64,000 nt of DNA from Methylophilaceae bacterium (GCA_947379975.1 CANCPF010000007.1:1-64000), one strand, 5' to 3'; shown: positions 18,574 to 28,345, counted from the stretch's first letter. Notes: generated by a model not told the origin, from the sequence alone. Numbers and translations are program-made.

Positions 18574-18864
18574 ATTCAAGATTTAATGCGATATGAAAAA
18601 TTATATTATTAAGTGCGATTATACCTCTATTAATCGTCTTTAAGACCGGTCAAACTGATCAAAAGAAGTCACTTAAAAGTCTATAGACCGCACAATATAA
18701 CGATTAGTTTTCCATAGGCTGTTTATCAGTGCGGAAGATTTCTTTCAATATGTAACCTCGAGACTGCCTAGCTAGCGCGAGCTAGGTGAAAGTTTAAGTC
18801 TGCATATGTATATTTGCTTAGCTTTTAAGTTAAAATACAGGATTATGAATCGTTTAGGTTTGCT
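18574..18864. other. Divergent intergenic region rnfA / dapA
   Basis: This carries the promoters for both operons. A 7-bp hairpin (18767-18773 with 18780-18786, loop of six) lies in the dapA leader. No riboswitch class could be matched to it by eye, so no RNA is called. Confidence 0.4.
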
Positions 18865-19740
18865 ATGTTGCAAGGTAGTTTAGTCGCTATTGTTACACCT
18901 ATGTTTGAAGACGGCAGCTTGGATATTCCGTCTCTGAATGCGCTGATTGACTTTCATGTAGAGCAAGGCACCGATGGTATTGTGATTGTTGGTACGACCG
19001 GTGAGTCACCTACAGTTGATTTTGACGAACATTGTTTGCTCATTAAAACTGCGGTTAGCCAAGTCAATGGTCGAGTTCCGGTGATTGCTGGTACAGGCGC
19101 AAACTCAACCAAAGAGGCTATTTTACTCACGCAAAAAGCCAAAGAATTGGGCGTCGATGCCTGTTTGCTAGTAGCACCTTATTACAATAAACCCACGCAA
19201 GAAGGCTTATTTCAGCATTTTACCGCGATCGCTAATGCGGTAGATATTCCGCAAATATTGTATAACGTGCCTGGTCGTACTGGCTGTGATATTAGCAATG
19301 ACACTACGCTACGTCTAGCCGCGCATAAAAACATCGTTGGTATTAAAGATGCAACCGGGGGCATTGAGCGTGGCACCGATTTGATCTTACGGGCGCCTAC
19401 TGATTTTGCCGTGCTAAGTGGTGATGACGCGACTGCCATGAGTTTGATGTTGCTGGGTGGCAAAGGCGTTATTACCGTCACTGGCAATGTTGCACCTAAG
19501 TTAATGCACGAAATGTGTGTTGCGGCAATGGCTGGTGACGCTATTGCTGCGCGTAAAATTAACGCCAAACTTTTCGGTTTACATCAAAAACTATTTGTAG
19601 AAGCCAATCCTATCCCAGTGAAATGGGTGCTGGTAGAAATGGGTTTGATTAAAACCGGTATTAGGTTGCCTATGGTGAATTTATCTGCGCAATATCATGA
19701 TGTATTGCGTGGCGCTTGCAAACTTGCAAATATTTTATAA
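18865..19740 (+). CDS. dapA: 4-hydroxy-tetrahydrodipicolinate synthase
   Basis: A 291-residue TIM-barrel lyase that condenses pyruvate and aspartate semialdehyde in the lysine/diaminopimelate pathway. The Schiff-base Lys161 lies in GIKDATGG, Tyr133 in LYNVPGRTG, and the TTGES motif (44-48) binds pyruvate. The length is normal. bamC starts 49 bp downstream on the same strand, the common dapA-bamC arrangement. Confidence 0.97.
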   Translation: MLQGSLVAIVTPMFEDGSLDIPSLNALIDFHVEQGTDGIVIVGTTGESPTVDFDEHCLLIKTAVSQVNGRVPVIAGTGANSTKEAILLTQKAKELGVDACLLVAPYYNKPTQEGLFQHFTAIANAVDIPQILYNVPGRTGCDISNDTTLRLAAHKNIVGIKDATGGIERGTDLILRAPTDFAVLSGDDATAMSLMLLGGKGVITVTGNVAPKLMHEMCVAAMAGDAIAARKINAKLFGLHQKLFVEANPIPVKWVLVEMGLIKTGIRLPMVNLSAQYHDVLRGACKLANIL

Positions 19741-19789
19741 AAACTGTTCTTAATAAAAGCTGTTATAAACGTCTGATAAAGAGGTCTGA

Positions 19790-21109
19790 ATGAAACAAAC
19801 TAACATCAAGCCATATGCAACGACAAGTCGCGGAACTACAGACTGCGCAATTACAACTAGTACGATTAAACGTGCAGCCATTGGCCTGTTGTTGGTCAGC
19901 AGTTTAGCCGCTTGCGATTCAATTCCGTTTATCAATAACACTCCGGATTACAAGGCTGCTAATCGTACCAAGCCTTTGGAAGTGCCACCAGATTTAACGG
20001 CGAGCCCGGTCAGCGATGCTTATTCTATTCCTGGCAGCACAAGTTATTCTACTTACAGTCAAGCACAAGAAAACCAAGAAGTCGCTGCTGAGAAAATATT
20101 AACCTCACCTGAAGGAGTTAGGTTAGAAAAAGCCGGCGCGCAGCGTTGGCTTGTGGTTAATGCGCCAGCTGAAAAAATATGGCCAGTGATACGCGATTTT
20201 TGGACGGACATGGGTTTTGCGGTACGTGTAGAAAATCCGCAACTGGGCGTAATGGAAACTGAGTGGATTGACTCTGAAGCCATTAAGAAAGATGACTCAG
20301 GCAATATGGGTGATAAGTTTGATAAATGGCTAGATAAATTATCAGGTTTTGCAGATAAAAAGAAATTCCGCACCCGTTTAGACCGTGGTAATGAAGCCAA
20401 TACCACTGAAATCTATATGACACATCGATCAGTATCTGGCGCGCCAGATGATGGTAAAAATAGAGTGCAAACACAGTTGGGTGAAATTGATACAGGCTAC
20501 AAACTAGGTGCCAAAACTAACACTGAAATGGACGCTAGAGATGTTGAGCTGGATGATGAGCTGCTACGCCGTTTGATGGTTAAGTTAGGTGTTGAAGAGC
20601 AAAAATCTAAAGCGATTATTGCTGATGCCGTGACATTGAAGCGTGCTGAAGTGATTAAAGAATCTGATGGTAGCGCAACTTTAGTGTTAAACGATCCATT
20701 TGACCGCGCATGGCGTCGTGTAGGCTTGGCGCTAGATAGAGTTGGTTTTGTTATTGAAGATAAAGATCGCTCTAACGGTGTGTTCTTTGTGCGTTACGCT
20801 GATGTAGATATTGATGACACGCCAGCGAAAAAGAAAGGTTTACTTGAAAGTTTGAAGTTCTGGGGCGATGATGATAAAAAATCAGCTGCAGCCGAGCCGA
20901 AAAAAGAAGAGAAAAGCATGGTTGAGAAACTTAAATTCTGGGGTACGGACGACAAACAAAAAACCAACCCAGAAAAACAATATCGCATCAAAGTAGCGGA
21001 AGGCGATAAAGGCAATGCTGTGGTCACCGTGATTAATAAAGATGGCGCACGCGTACGCACAACGACCGCGAATCGAATTGTTGCCTTAATGTACGAGCAA
21101 TTAAAGTAA
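19790..21109 (+). CDS. bamC: Outer membrane assembly lipoprotein BamC (NlpB)
   Basis: A 439-residue lipoprotein of the BAM complex. A somewhat long N-terminus (about 28 residues before the hydrophobic core) leads to a lipobox SLAAC with Cys42 as the lipidation site. Two helix-grip domains follow, with segments AGAQRWLVVNAPAEKIWPV and DPFDRAWRRVGLALDRVGF. A charged linker around 360-395 contains two copies of KFWG.DD (LKFWGDDDKK, LKFWGTDDK). AAGAGG lies before the start. It sits between dapA and an MBL-fold gene. Confidence 0.92.
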   Translation: MKQTNIKPYATTSRGTTDCAITTSTIKRAAIGLLLVSSLAACDSIPFINNTPDYKAANRTKPLEVPPDLTASPVSDAYSIPGSTSYSTYSQAQENQEVAAEKILTSPEGVRLEKAGAQRWLVVNAPAEKIWPVIRDFWTDMGFAVRVENPQLGVMETEWIDSEAIKKDDSGNMGDKFDKWLDKLSGFADKKKFRTRLDRGNEANTTEIYMTHRSVSGAPDDGKNRVQTQLGEIDTGYKLGAKTNTEMDARDVELDDELLRRLMVKLGVEEQKSKAIIADAVTLKRAEVIKESDGSATLVLNDPFDRAWRRVGLALDRVGFVIEDKDRSNGVFFVRYADVDIDDTPAKKKGLLESLKFWGDDDKKSAAAEPKKEEKSMVEKLKFWGTDDKQKTNPEKQYRIKVAEGDKGNAVVTVINKDGARVRTTTANRIVALMYEQLK

Positions 21110-21139
21110 CCTTATCAGTCAAAGTTAAGGGCTAACAAC

Positions 21140-21913
21140 ATGCGCTTTGCTTCACTGGGCAGTGGCAGTGCAGGCAATGCGCTGGTGGTTGAGGTTAAGC
21201 AGACTCGACTAATGTTAGATTGCGGTTTTAGTGTTAAAGAAACTAGTGCGAGATTAGCCAGATTAAATCTTATGCCTGAAGATTTGTCTGGCATCGTTAT
21301 TACGCATGAACATGATGACCACGCGGGCGGCGCATTTAAATTTGCCGCTAAGCATAACATTCCAGTATGGCTCACTTATGGCACGCTAAAAATGGTGGCG
21401 CGCTATCTACCTAATCAGCATGATTTGCAATTAAATGTAGTGGATAGCCATTGTTCTTTTGATATTGCTGACATTCAGGTGCAACCATATCCAGTGCCAC
21501 ACGATGCGCGTGAGCCTATTCAATGTGTTTTTTCTGATGGCATTCATAAGTTAGGCGTGCTAACTGATGTGGGACGGGCGACACCTCATATTGAGGAAAT
21601 GTTAACGGCTTGTGCTGCCTTGGTTCTTGAATGTAATCATGATGCCAGTATGCTACAAGCGGGGCCTTATAGTTGGTCACTCAAACAGCGGGTAGGTGGG
21701 GATTTGGGTCATTTAGAAAATTTAGCCTCAGCGAATTTGTTGTCCAAGTTGGATAACAGTCACCTGCAGCACATTGTGGCAGCGCATTTGAGTGCTAAAA
21801 ACAACACACCAATGCTGGCTAAGTCTGCTTTAGCCAAAGTATTAGGCTGTGAAAATAGTTGGATTGGTGTTGCTGACCAATTGCTTGGTTTTGACTGGCG
21901 CGAGATTAATTAA
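21140..21913 (+). CDS. Metallo-beta-lactamase fold hydrolase (YycJ/WalJ-like)
   Basis: A 257-residue protein that opens with RFASLGSGSAGNALVVEV. It has the di-metal motif THEHDDHAGG (HxHxDH) and a later DVGRATPHI/LECNHD region, as in the YycJ/WalJ exonuclease-like family. The exact substrate is not known. It starts 30 bp after bamC and is probably co-transcribed. It ends before a bidirectional terminator. Confidence 0.88.
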   Translation: MRFASLGSGSAGNALVVEVKQTRLMLDCGFSVKETSARLARLNLMPEDLSGIVITHEHDDHAGGAFKFAAKHNIPVWLTYGTLKMVARYLPNQHDLQLNVVDSHCSFDIADIQVQPYPVPHDAREPIQCVFSDGIHKLGVLTDVGRATPHIEEMLTACAALVLECNHDASMLQAGPYSWSLKQRVGGDLGHLENLASANLLSKLDNSHLQHIVAAHLSAKNNTPMLAKSALAKVLGCENSWIGVADQLLGFDWREIN

Positions 21914-21998
21914 TGGAAGTATAGATTGTGCTATTTATCATTTACAGAATGTTAGCATTAGAGTTAAAAGTTACAGCTTAAAGTGGATCTCTAAAATA

Positions 21999-22025
21999 AA
22001 AAAGCCGACATATAGTCGGCTTTTT
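21999..22025. terminator. Bidirectional terminator
   Basis: A stem of GCCGAC with GTCGGC and an ATATA loop is flanked by five A's and five T's that can extend the pairing. It serves the MBL gene on the plus strand and the small lipoprotein on the minus strand. Confidence 0.85.
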
Positions 22026-22044
22026 AGTTCTTACTAAAGGCTAA

Positions 22045-22236
22045 TTACTTAGCAGCTTCGGCAGGAGCAGCAGCTTCAGCAGCAGGTGCAGCAGCTTCAG
22101 CAGGAGCAGCAGCTTCAGCAGCAGGTGCAGCAGGAGCAGCAACTTCAGCAGCAGGAGCAGCAACTTCAGCAGCTTTTTCGCCACAAGCAGTTAGAGCAAG
22201 AGCCAATAATGCAGCAAGTAAAAGTGAACGTGTCAT
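22045..22236 (-). CDS. Small Ala/Pro/Glu-rich lipoprotein
   Basis: 63 residues. A signal sequence ends in a lipobox LALTAC with Cys18, followed by GEKAAEV and then a low-complexity tail. That tail is about forty residues of Ala, Pro and Glu in AAPAEA-type repeats. It is probably anchored in the outer or inner membrane; the function is unknown. The repeats come from a near-tandem GCAGCAGCTTCAGCA-type DNA repeat that could vary in length. It has its own terminator and no operon partner. The start is the first Met before a normal signal core. Confidence 0.75.
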   Translation of the reverse strand: MTRSLLLAALLALALTACGEKAAEVAAPAAEVAAPAAPAAEAAAPAEAAAPAAEAAAPAEAAK

Positions 22237-22582
22237 GTTTAATCCTTAAGAGTTTAACTAGTTAAAAAAACTTTTACGGTATTTGATTGAAAGTTTTATC
22301 TAATAATCTATACCGAGTGACGCAAATTTTACCAGTAATTTTAAAAAAAACCCAGCTAAAAACTTAGATAACTAGTAAAAAGTTGCACTAAATTTAAAAT
22401 GAATGTCTATTTTTAGTCAAAAATGAAAATTTAAAGCAGATTTTTTAAAAATGACATTCTTATGAAATTGATTAACCCCGTTATAAATCTTGTTTTTCGT
22501 ATAATTGCATTTTTAAAATTTTACTTAACATCATTAAATATGCTATTTTTATCATAATTAAGCCTTACATTTAAACGATTGA
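22237..22582. other. 346-bp AT-rich intergenic region
   Basis: This lies upstream of the small lipoprotein gene and downstream of roxA, both on the minus strand. It is extremely AT-rich with poly-A/T runs. It presumably holds the lipoprotein promoter. No ORF or RNA was seen. Confidence 0.4.
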
Positions 22583-23779
22583 CTAATTCATTGTTAAATA
22601 TCCAGCTACGTACCAATCGTAAAGTTGTTTTGATAGTAACTGATCTTGCTCGACTTTATTCGCTATGTCGCTAGCTAACAAGTGGCGCTTATCCGCAAGT
22701 GTTTTGAGTAACTCTGCTGAATCACCTGTAAATGATACTGTTTCGCCGTTCACGAAAAATGTTGTGATTGAGGTGTTGCAAAAAAACAGCATTTGGCTTT
22801 TTAGGTCTAAGGCAATACCCAATTTAGCTAATTTATCACTAAAACTTTTTATCGATATTTTCTTATTGGCATCAAATACTACATCAGCTTTGGGATCTGA
22901 TAAATAAGTCCCAAGAAATTCAGCGACCAATTCATCTGACCATTTTATTTTTTGTAAGTCCAGGCTGACTTTATTCACCATAGCACCGCTAATTTCTGCA
23001 GCATGATTTTGTAGTGTTAAATCAGCATCTTGATAGATGCCTGGTAAAATAATTTGATCTTGATTTAATTTATCCTGCATAAACCCTAAAAATTCGCTGG
23101 CGAGTTCCTGGTTTTTAGGTGCGCGAAACCCGATTGAATAGGTCATGCAATCGGTTTTTCCCTCAGACACAGCAATCCCCCAGTGCGCAAGGTGCGGCGG
23201 TAAGTAAAGCATGTCGCCAGCCTCTAATAGCCATTCCTGAGCCGTGTCAAAGTTCTGCAATATGCGTAGTGGCGCGCCCTCAATTAAGCTTAAGTCAGTT
23301 TGTTCGCTAATGCGCCATAAGCGCCGGCCTTGGCCTTGTAGTAAAAATACATCATAACTATCAAAATGTGGCCCTACACCACCGCCATCTGGCGCGTAAC
23401 TGACCATTAAATCATCCAGCCTTGCATGTGGGATGAAATCAAATTGCTGTAATAACTCTGCGGCTTCAGGTAGGTAATGATTCACACTTTGCACTAATAA
23501 AGTCCAATTATGCTGTGCTGATGGTTTTTGTGGCAAGCGTGCAAAATCATCATCGTCAAATGGTCCGTGGCTGGCATGCCATTTTCCATTGATGTATTCT
23601 ACAATGCGCGATTGCACATCATCTTCGCAGGCTAAACCAGCAAGCTCTTCTGGGCTTAATAAACCTTGAAAATCAGAGATTGCATTTTTGATTAGCAAAG
23701 GTTTTTTTTGCCAATACTCAGCTAAAAATTCTGCGGCTGTTAAGCCGCCTAGTAATTGCAGTGCTTGATTTTTTGCCAT
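22583..23779 (-). CDS. roxA: Ribosomal protein uL16 arginine hydroxylase RoxA (cupin/JmjC)
   Basis: About 398 residues: a 2-oxoglutarate/Fe(II) oxygenase of the YcfD/RoxA family that hydroxylates an arginine of ribosomal protein L16. The iron triad is visible as His138-x-Asp140 (GPHFDSYD) and His199 (PPHLAHWG). The N-terminus EFLAEYWQKKPLLIKNA is characteristic. I start at the ATG at 23779; an upstream TTG three codons earlier is possible. No strong ribosome-binding site is visible for either. The C-terminal winged-helix part is present, so the length is full. Confidence 0.9.
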   Translation of the reverse strand: MAKNQALQLLGGLTAAEFLAEYWQKKPLLIKNAISDFQGLLSPEELAGLACEDDVQSRIVEYINGKWHASHGPFDDDDFARLPQKPSAQHNWTLLVQSVNHYLPEAAELLQQFDFIPHARLDDLMVSYAPDGGGVGPHFDSYDVFLLQGQGRRLWRISEQTDLSLIEGAPLRILQNFDTAQEWLLEAGDMLYLPPHLAHWGIAVSEGKTDCMTYSIGFRAPKNQELASEFLGFMQDKLNQDQIILPGIYQDADLTLQNHAAEISGAMVNKVSLDLQKIKWSDELVAEFLGTYLSDPKADVVFDANKKISIKSFSDKLAKLGIALDLKSQMLFFCNTSITTFFVNGETVSFTGDSAELLKTLADKRHLLASDIANKVEQDQLLSKQLYDWYVAGYLTMN

Positions 23780-23957
23780 GGGATTCAATTTAATAGATGC
23801 GAATGATACAAGTGACTATTATGCCACCGCCTTCGCTTGCTTGCTAACAAGTTACAGTGCTCAGCCCAGTAAAAATAAACTTTGTCGCGCGACTATAAAA
23901 TAGATAATTGCCTGCTTCGCATCGACGATAAAATCCATTTTGCAGTAAAATACCGCT

Positions 23958-24989
23958 ATGAATATTTACTCACTGGCAAAACCTTTGCTGTTTCAGTTTG
24001 ATGCTGAAACAGCCCACGACCTTACTTTAAAAAGCCTTAAGTTTGCCAAGCAAGCTGGACTTCTGAATCTATATCCCAAAGCGCCAACTTGCCAACCACG
24101 GCAAATAATGGGGCTTAATTTTCCTAATCCGGTAGGCTTAGCGGCAGGCTTGGATAAAAATGGTGCTGTCATAGATGGTTTGGCAGCCTTAGGGTTTGGT
24201 TTTATTGAAATTGGAACCGTTACTCCAAGGCCGCAACCAGGTAATTCTAAGCCGCGCTTATTTAGAATTAAGGAAGCGCTTGGTATCGTGAATCGCTTTG
24301 GCTTTAATAATCTGGGTGTAGATAATTTGCTTGAAAACGTAAAGGCAGCGCAATATAAAGGCCTGACCGCCGGCCAAATACTAGGCATAAACATTGGTAA
24401 GAATTTTGATACACCGATGGAAAATGCCGTCGATGATTATTTGATTTGTATGCGAAAAGTGTATGCCTACGCCAGTTATATCACGGTCAATATTTCATCA
24501 CCAAACACCAAAAATCTACGTGCATTGCAAGAGAAATCTGCCTTGTCTGCTTTGCTGTCTAGCCTTAAGTTAGAGCAAGCTAAATTAGCCGAGCAACACG
24601 GACGTTATGTACCTATGACACTTAAAATTGCGCCAGATTTGGACCGTGAGCAGATTAACGAAATTGCTGATTTGTTAATGGAACATAAAATAGATGGTGT
24701 AATCGCCACCAATACTACACTTTCACGCGATTTGGTGCAGGGCATGGAACACGCCGATGAAGCTGGCGGCTTATCTGGTGCGCCGTTGCGTGAAAAATCG
24801 ACTTTGGTAATACAGCAGCTTTCTCAACGATTACAGGGTACATTGCCTATTATAGGCGTTGGCGGTATTTTAAGCGGTGCCGATGCCGTAGAGAAAATTG
24901 CAGCAGGCGCAGATTTGGTTCAAGTGTACAGCGGCCTGATTTATAAAGGTCCAAAATTAGTTCATGATATTTGCCAAACATTAGGCTAG
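23958..24989 (+). CDS. pyrD: Dihydroorotate dehydrogenase (quinone), class 2
   Basis: A 343-residue FMN enzyme that oxidises dihydroorotate to orotate and passes electrons to membrane quinone. The amphipathic N-terminal helix pair (LAKPLLFQFDAETAHDLTL) is the class 2 quinone-site extension. The catalytic Ser region is NISSPNTKNLR, and GVGGILSGADA binds FMN phosphate. The length is normal. A GST gene follows 5 bp after its stop. Confidence 0.97.
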   Translation: MNIYSLAKPLLFQFDAETAHDLTLKSLKFAKQAGLLNLYPKAPTCQPRQIMGLNFPNPVGLAAGLDKNGAVIDGLAALGFGFIEIGTVTPRPQPGNSKPRLFRIKEALGIVNRFGFNNLGVDNLLENVKAAQYKGLTAGQILGINIGKNFDTPMENAVDDYLICMRKVYAYASYITVNISSPNTKNLRALQEKSALSALLSSLKLEQAKLAEQHGRYVPMTLKIAPDLDREQINEIADLLMEHKIDGVIATNTTLSRDLVQGMEHADEAGGLSGAPLREKSTLVIQQLSQRLQGTLPIIGVGGILSGADAVEKIAAGADLVQVYSGLIYKGPKLVHDICQTLG

Positions 24990-24994
24990 CTTTA

Positions 24995-25630
24995 ATGCCG
25001 CTACCGATCCTTTATTCTTACCGCCGCTGTCCATATGCCATGCGGGCAAGAATGGCGATTAAATATGCGAATATCAGTGTGGATATTCGAGACATAGCGC
25101 TAAAAGAAAAGCCTGCAGAAATGTTAATAGCTTCACCTAAAGGCACTGTGCCAGTGTTAGTTTTGCAGGATGGACAGGTACTTGAGCAAAGTCTGGATAT
25201 TATGTATTGGGCATTGCAGCAGCGTGACATCGATGGCTGGCTAACTGCCGATAAGCCATTGACGCAGCGTATAATTGCTGAAAATGATGGAAGTTTTAAA
25301 CAGGCTTTAGATAAATACAAATATGCGATTCGTTTCCCTGAGCAATCAGTTGAATTTTACAGAGCGCAAGCCGAAGTATTTTTGCAAAAGCTTGAGCGGT
25401 TATTAGCGAAGTCTGTATTTTTGTTAGGTGATAAAGTCAGCCTGGCCGACATTGCACTTTTCCCGTTTATTCGGCAGTTTTCTGGCGTTGATCCGGTTTG
25501 GTTTGAAGCGGCTGCTTATCTTAAATTAAAGGCTTGGTTAAAACAGTTAGTCGATTCAGATTTATTTGTCGACATCATGCAAAAACGGCCAACTTACGCA
25601 GGTAAGCAGGCCGTTTTGATTGCTGATTAA
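24995..25630 (+). CDS. Glutathione S-transferase family protein
   Basis: About 211 residues. The N-terminal thioredoxin fold has a CPYA motif (YRRCPYAMRARMA), and cis-Pro lies in GTVPVLV. An all-helical C-terminal domain follows, with SLADIALFPFIRQF. The CPYA motif suggests a Cys-type enzyme of the omega/beta kind or a glutaredoxin-like reductase; the substrate is unknown. I use the ATG at 24995 rather than the TTG at 24971, which would overlap pyrD. Its last 50 bases contain a hairpin that terminates the convergent clpA. Confidence 0.85.
   Translation: MPLPILYSYRRCPYAMRARMAIKYANISVDIRDIALKEKPAEMLIASPKGTVPVLVLQDGQVLEQSLDIMYWALQQRDIDGWLTADKPLTQRIIAENDGSFKQALDKYKYAIRFPEQSVEFYRAQAEVFLQKLERLLAKSVFLLGDKVSLADIALFPFIRQFSGVDPVWFEAAAYLKLKAWLKQLVDSDLFVDIMQKRPTYAGKQAVLIAD
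25581..25617 (-). terminator. clpA terminator embedded in the GST coding sequence
   Basis: Arms AAAACGGCC (25582-25590) and GGCCGTTTT (25609-25617) enclose a second stem, CTTAC with GTAAG. Read on the minus strand the hairpin is followed by TTTTT. It lies 23 bp after the clpA stop and inside the end of the GST gene. Confidence 0.75.
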
Positions 25631-25639
25631 AGTAGGGCG

Positions 25640-27916
25640 CTAATCGACTGTAGCTAGCGCATCTGTGTTTGATAGCGTCTCGTCTGAGAAAATAAGTTTC
25701 ACTTCATCTTTATCATCAATATCTACATGCACACTACCGCCGTTAGCGAGTCTGCCAAACAATAATTCATCGGCCAAGGCTTTACGTATAGTGTCTTGAA
25801 TTAAACGCGCCATCGGACGCGCACCCATTAATGGATCGAAGCCTTTTTTACCTAAGTATACTTTAAGCGCATCGCTAAAGGTCACTTCCACTTTTTTATC
25901 ATGCAACTGGTCTTCTAGTTGAATCAAGAATTTATCGACCACGCGAATCAGAATATCTTGAGAAAGCGAGGCGAATGAGACAGTCGCGTCCAAGCGATTA
26001 CGGAATTCAGGCGAGAACAAACGCTTGATGTCAGCCTGTTCATCACCAGCCTGTTTTGCATTGGTAAAGCCCATGCTGGCTTTAGATAAATTCTCAGCGC
26101 CGGCATTAGTCGTCATAATAATCGTCACGTTTCTAAAGTCCGCTTTGCGCCCGTTATTATCTGTCAGCGTGCCGTGATCCATCACTTGCAGCAAAATGTT
26201 GAAAATATCTGGGTGGGCTTTTTCAATTTCATCCAACAATAACACGCAGTATGGATGCTTGTTAATCGCCTCGGTCATCATGCCGCCTTGATCGAAACCT
26301 ACGTAGCCGGGAGGTGCGCCAATTAAACGCGATACCGCGTGGCGTTCCATATATTCACTCATGTCGAAGCGAATTAATTCTATGCCCATAATGTAGGCTA
26401 ATTGTTTAGCCACTTCAGTTTTACCAACGCCAGTAGGGCCACTAAATAAGAAACTGCCGATAGGCTTGTTGCCTTGACCTAAACCGCTACGGGCCATTTT
26501 GACCGCAGAGGCCAGTGTTTCAATCGCTTTGTCCTGACCAAACACGACCGCTTTTAAATCACGCTCTAAGGTTTTAAGTGCGCTTCTATCATCGCTAGAG
26601 ATATTTTTGGGCGGAATGCGCGCGATTTTTGCAACAATGTCCTCAATCTCTTTATTGCCTATAGTTTTTTTCTGTTTCGATTTTGGCAATATACGTTGCG
26701 CAGCGCCAGCCTCATCAATCACGTCAATCGCTTTGTCTGGTAAGTGGCGGTCATTGATATATTTAGCCGACAACTCAGCAGCCGTAGTTAAAGCGCCAGC
26801 CGTATATTTAACGCCATGATGCCCTTCAAAGCGGGATTTCAAGCCTTTTAATATTTCAATGGTTTCAGCAACGGTTGGTTCAGCCACATCGATTTTTTGG
26901 AAGCGGCGTGCCAATGCATGATCTTTCTCAAATACGCTGCGGTATTCTTGGTAAGTCGTTGCGCCTATGCATTTGAGTGAGCCATTGGAAAGCGCCGGTT
27001 TCAGCAAGTTGCTGGCATCCAAAGTGCCGCCACTGGCAGAGCCAGCACCGATTAAAGTATGAATCTCATCTATAAATAAAATGGCATCTGGATTTTCAGC
27101 CAGTTGCTTCATGACTGCTTTTAAGCGTTGCTCAAAGTCACCACGGTATTTAGTGCCAGCCAGCAATGCGCCCATATCTAGGGAGTAAACAATGGCATTG
27201 GCTAACACCTCTGGAATTTCTTTTTCAACAATTCGACGTGCTAAACCTTCAGCAATCGCAGTTTTACCCACGCCGGCTTCACCTACTAATAAAGGGTTAT
27301 TTTTCCGGCGGCGGCAAAGTGTTTGCACTACGCGTTCTAGTTCTGGGCCGCGTCCAATCAAAGGATCTATTTTTCCGGATAAAACCTGAGCGTTTAAGTT
27401 GAGTGTGTAATTCTCCAGCGCGCCATTAGGGGCTGCCTCTACCTCAGCTTCTGCATCCGCCCCTTCTGGTTTAGCCGTTTCCCCAACCTTAGAAACACCA
27501 TGAGAGATGAAGTTAACTACATCGAGACGCGTTACGCCTTGTTGCAGTAAATAGAACACTGCATGTGAATCTTTTTCACCGAAAATGGCTACTAGCACAT
27601 TAGCGCCTGTGACTTCTTTTTTGCCTGAAGATTGCACATGCAACATGGCGCGTTGAATCACGCGTTGAAAGCCAAGCGTGGGCTGCGTATCAACGTCATC
27701 TTGCCCCATTACGGTAGGCGTATGTTCTTCAATGTATTGATTCAGTTCATTGCGTAAAATGTCTAGCTTCGCACCGCAGGCACGCAACACTTCAGCGGCA
27801 GTCGGGTTGTCTATCATAGCGAGTAGCAAATGTTCAACCGTAATGAGCTCATGACGCTTTTGTCTAGCGTCCATAAAGGCCATGTGTAGACTAACTTCTA
27901 ACTCTTGAGCGATCAT
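25640..27916 (-). CDS. clpA: ATP-dependent Clp protease ATP-binding subunit ClpA
   Basis: A 758-residue Hsp100 unfoldase that feeds substrates to ClpP. The N domain (about 1-140) docks ClpS. There are two AAA+ modules, with Walker A GEAGVGKT and later GPTGVGKTE, plus the ClpA-type IGF-region positions before the C-terminus. The adaptor gene clpS lies 43 bp upstream, so the two are co-transcribed. Confidence 0.97.
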   Translation of the reverse strand: MIAQELEVSLHMAFMDARQKRHELITVEHLLLAMIDNPTAAEVLRACGAKLDILRNELNQYIEEHTPTVMGQDDVDTQPTLGFQRVIQRAMLHVQSSGKKEVTGANVLVAIFGEKDSHAVFYLLQQGVTRLDVVNFISHGVSKVGETAKPEGADAEAEVEAAPNGALENYTLNLNAQVLSGKIDPLIGRGPELERVVQTLCRRRKNNPLLVGEAGVGKTAIAEGLARRIVEKEIPEVLANAIVYSLDMGALLAGTKYRGDFEQRLKAVMKQLAENPDAILFIDEIHTLIGAGSASGGTLDASNLLKPALSNGSLKCIGATTYQEYRSVFEKDHALARRFQKIDVAEPTVAETIEILKGLKSRFEGHHGVKYTAGALTTAAELSAKYINDRHLPDKAIDVIDEAGAAQRILPKSKQKKTIGNKEIEDIVAKIARIPPKNISSDDRSALKTLERDLKAVVFGQDKAIETLASAVKMARSGLGQGNKPIGSFLFSGPTGVGKTEVAKQLAYIMGIELIRFDMSEYMERHAVSRLIGAPPGYVGFDQGGMMTEAINKHPYCVLLLDEIEKAHPDIFNILLQVMDHGTLTDNNGRKADFRNVTIIMTTNAGAENLSKASMGFTNAKQAGDEQADIKRLFSPEFRNRLDATVSFASLSQDILIRVVDKFLIQLEDQLHDKKVEVTFSDALKVYLGKKGFDPLMGARPMARLIQDTIRKALADELLFGRLANGGSVHVDIDDKDEVKLIFSDETLSNTDALATVD

Positions 27917-27959
27917 TTTTTACCTTACCTTCAATATTGTGCGTGTGCTCGAATATTCT

Positions 27960-28271
27960 CTAAGCGGGATCAACTACGCATTGCAAAGGATGTTGCAACT
28001 CATTGGCATAGTTAAGTACCTGATTCATTTTCGTTTCTGCGATGTCCTGTGAATATATACCGCAGACACCAACGCCCTCAGTGTGTACTTTGAGCATAAT
28101 TTGCGTCGCTTGTTCACGGCTTTTATTAAAAAATCTTTCGATACACTCCACCACGAATTCCATGGGCGTGTAATCGTCATTTAATAGCATTACCTTAAAC
28201 ATGGGGGGCAACTTTGGTTTTGCAACTTCAGGTTTAAGTGCGGTGTTGTTTTCAAAAGGTGAATGAGCCAT
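27960..28271 (-). CDS. clpS: ATP-dependent Clp protease adaptor ClpS
   Basis: A 103-residue adaptor that delivers N-degron proteins to ClpA. Characteristic segments are MFKVMLLNDDYTPMEFVV, VHTEGVGVCGIYSQDIAETK and a C-terminal LQCVVDPA. The DDYTPMEFV loop carries the N-end residue pocket. It is the first gene of clpS-clpA. Confidence 0.97.
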   Translation of the reverse strand: MAHSPFENNTALKPEVAKPKLPPMFKVMLLNDDYTPMEFVVECIERFFNKSREQATQIMLKVHTEGVGVCGIYSQDIAETKMNQVLNYANELQHPLQCVVDPA

Positions 28272-28345
28272 ATTGGGTTCTATTTTGGACCAAGCTGTAA
28301 AAAATTCAAGCCCAATTTGGGTAGGGCTATATAAATTTTATGAAA

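Noticed and set aside
18767..18786. Possible riboswitch ahead of dapA
   Set aside because: Only one short hairpin; it does not match the lysine riboswitch, which is larger with several conserved helices.
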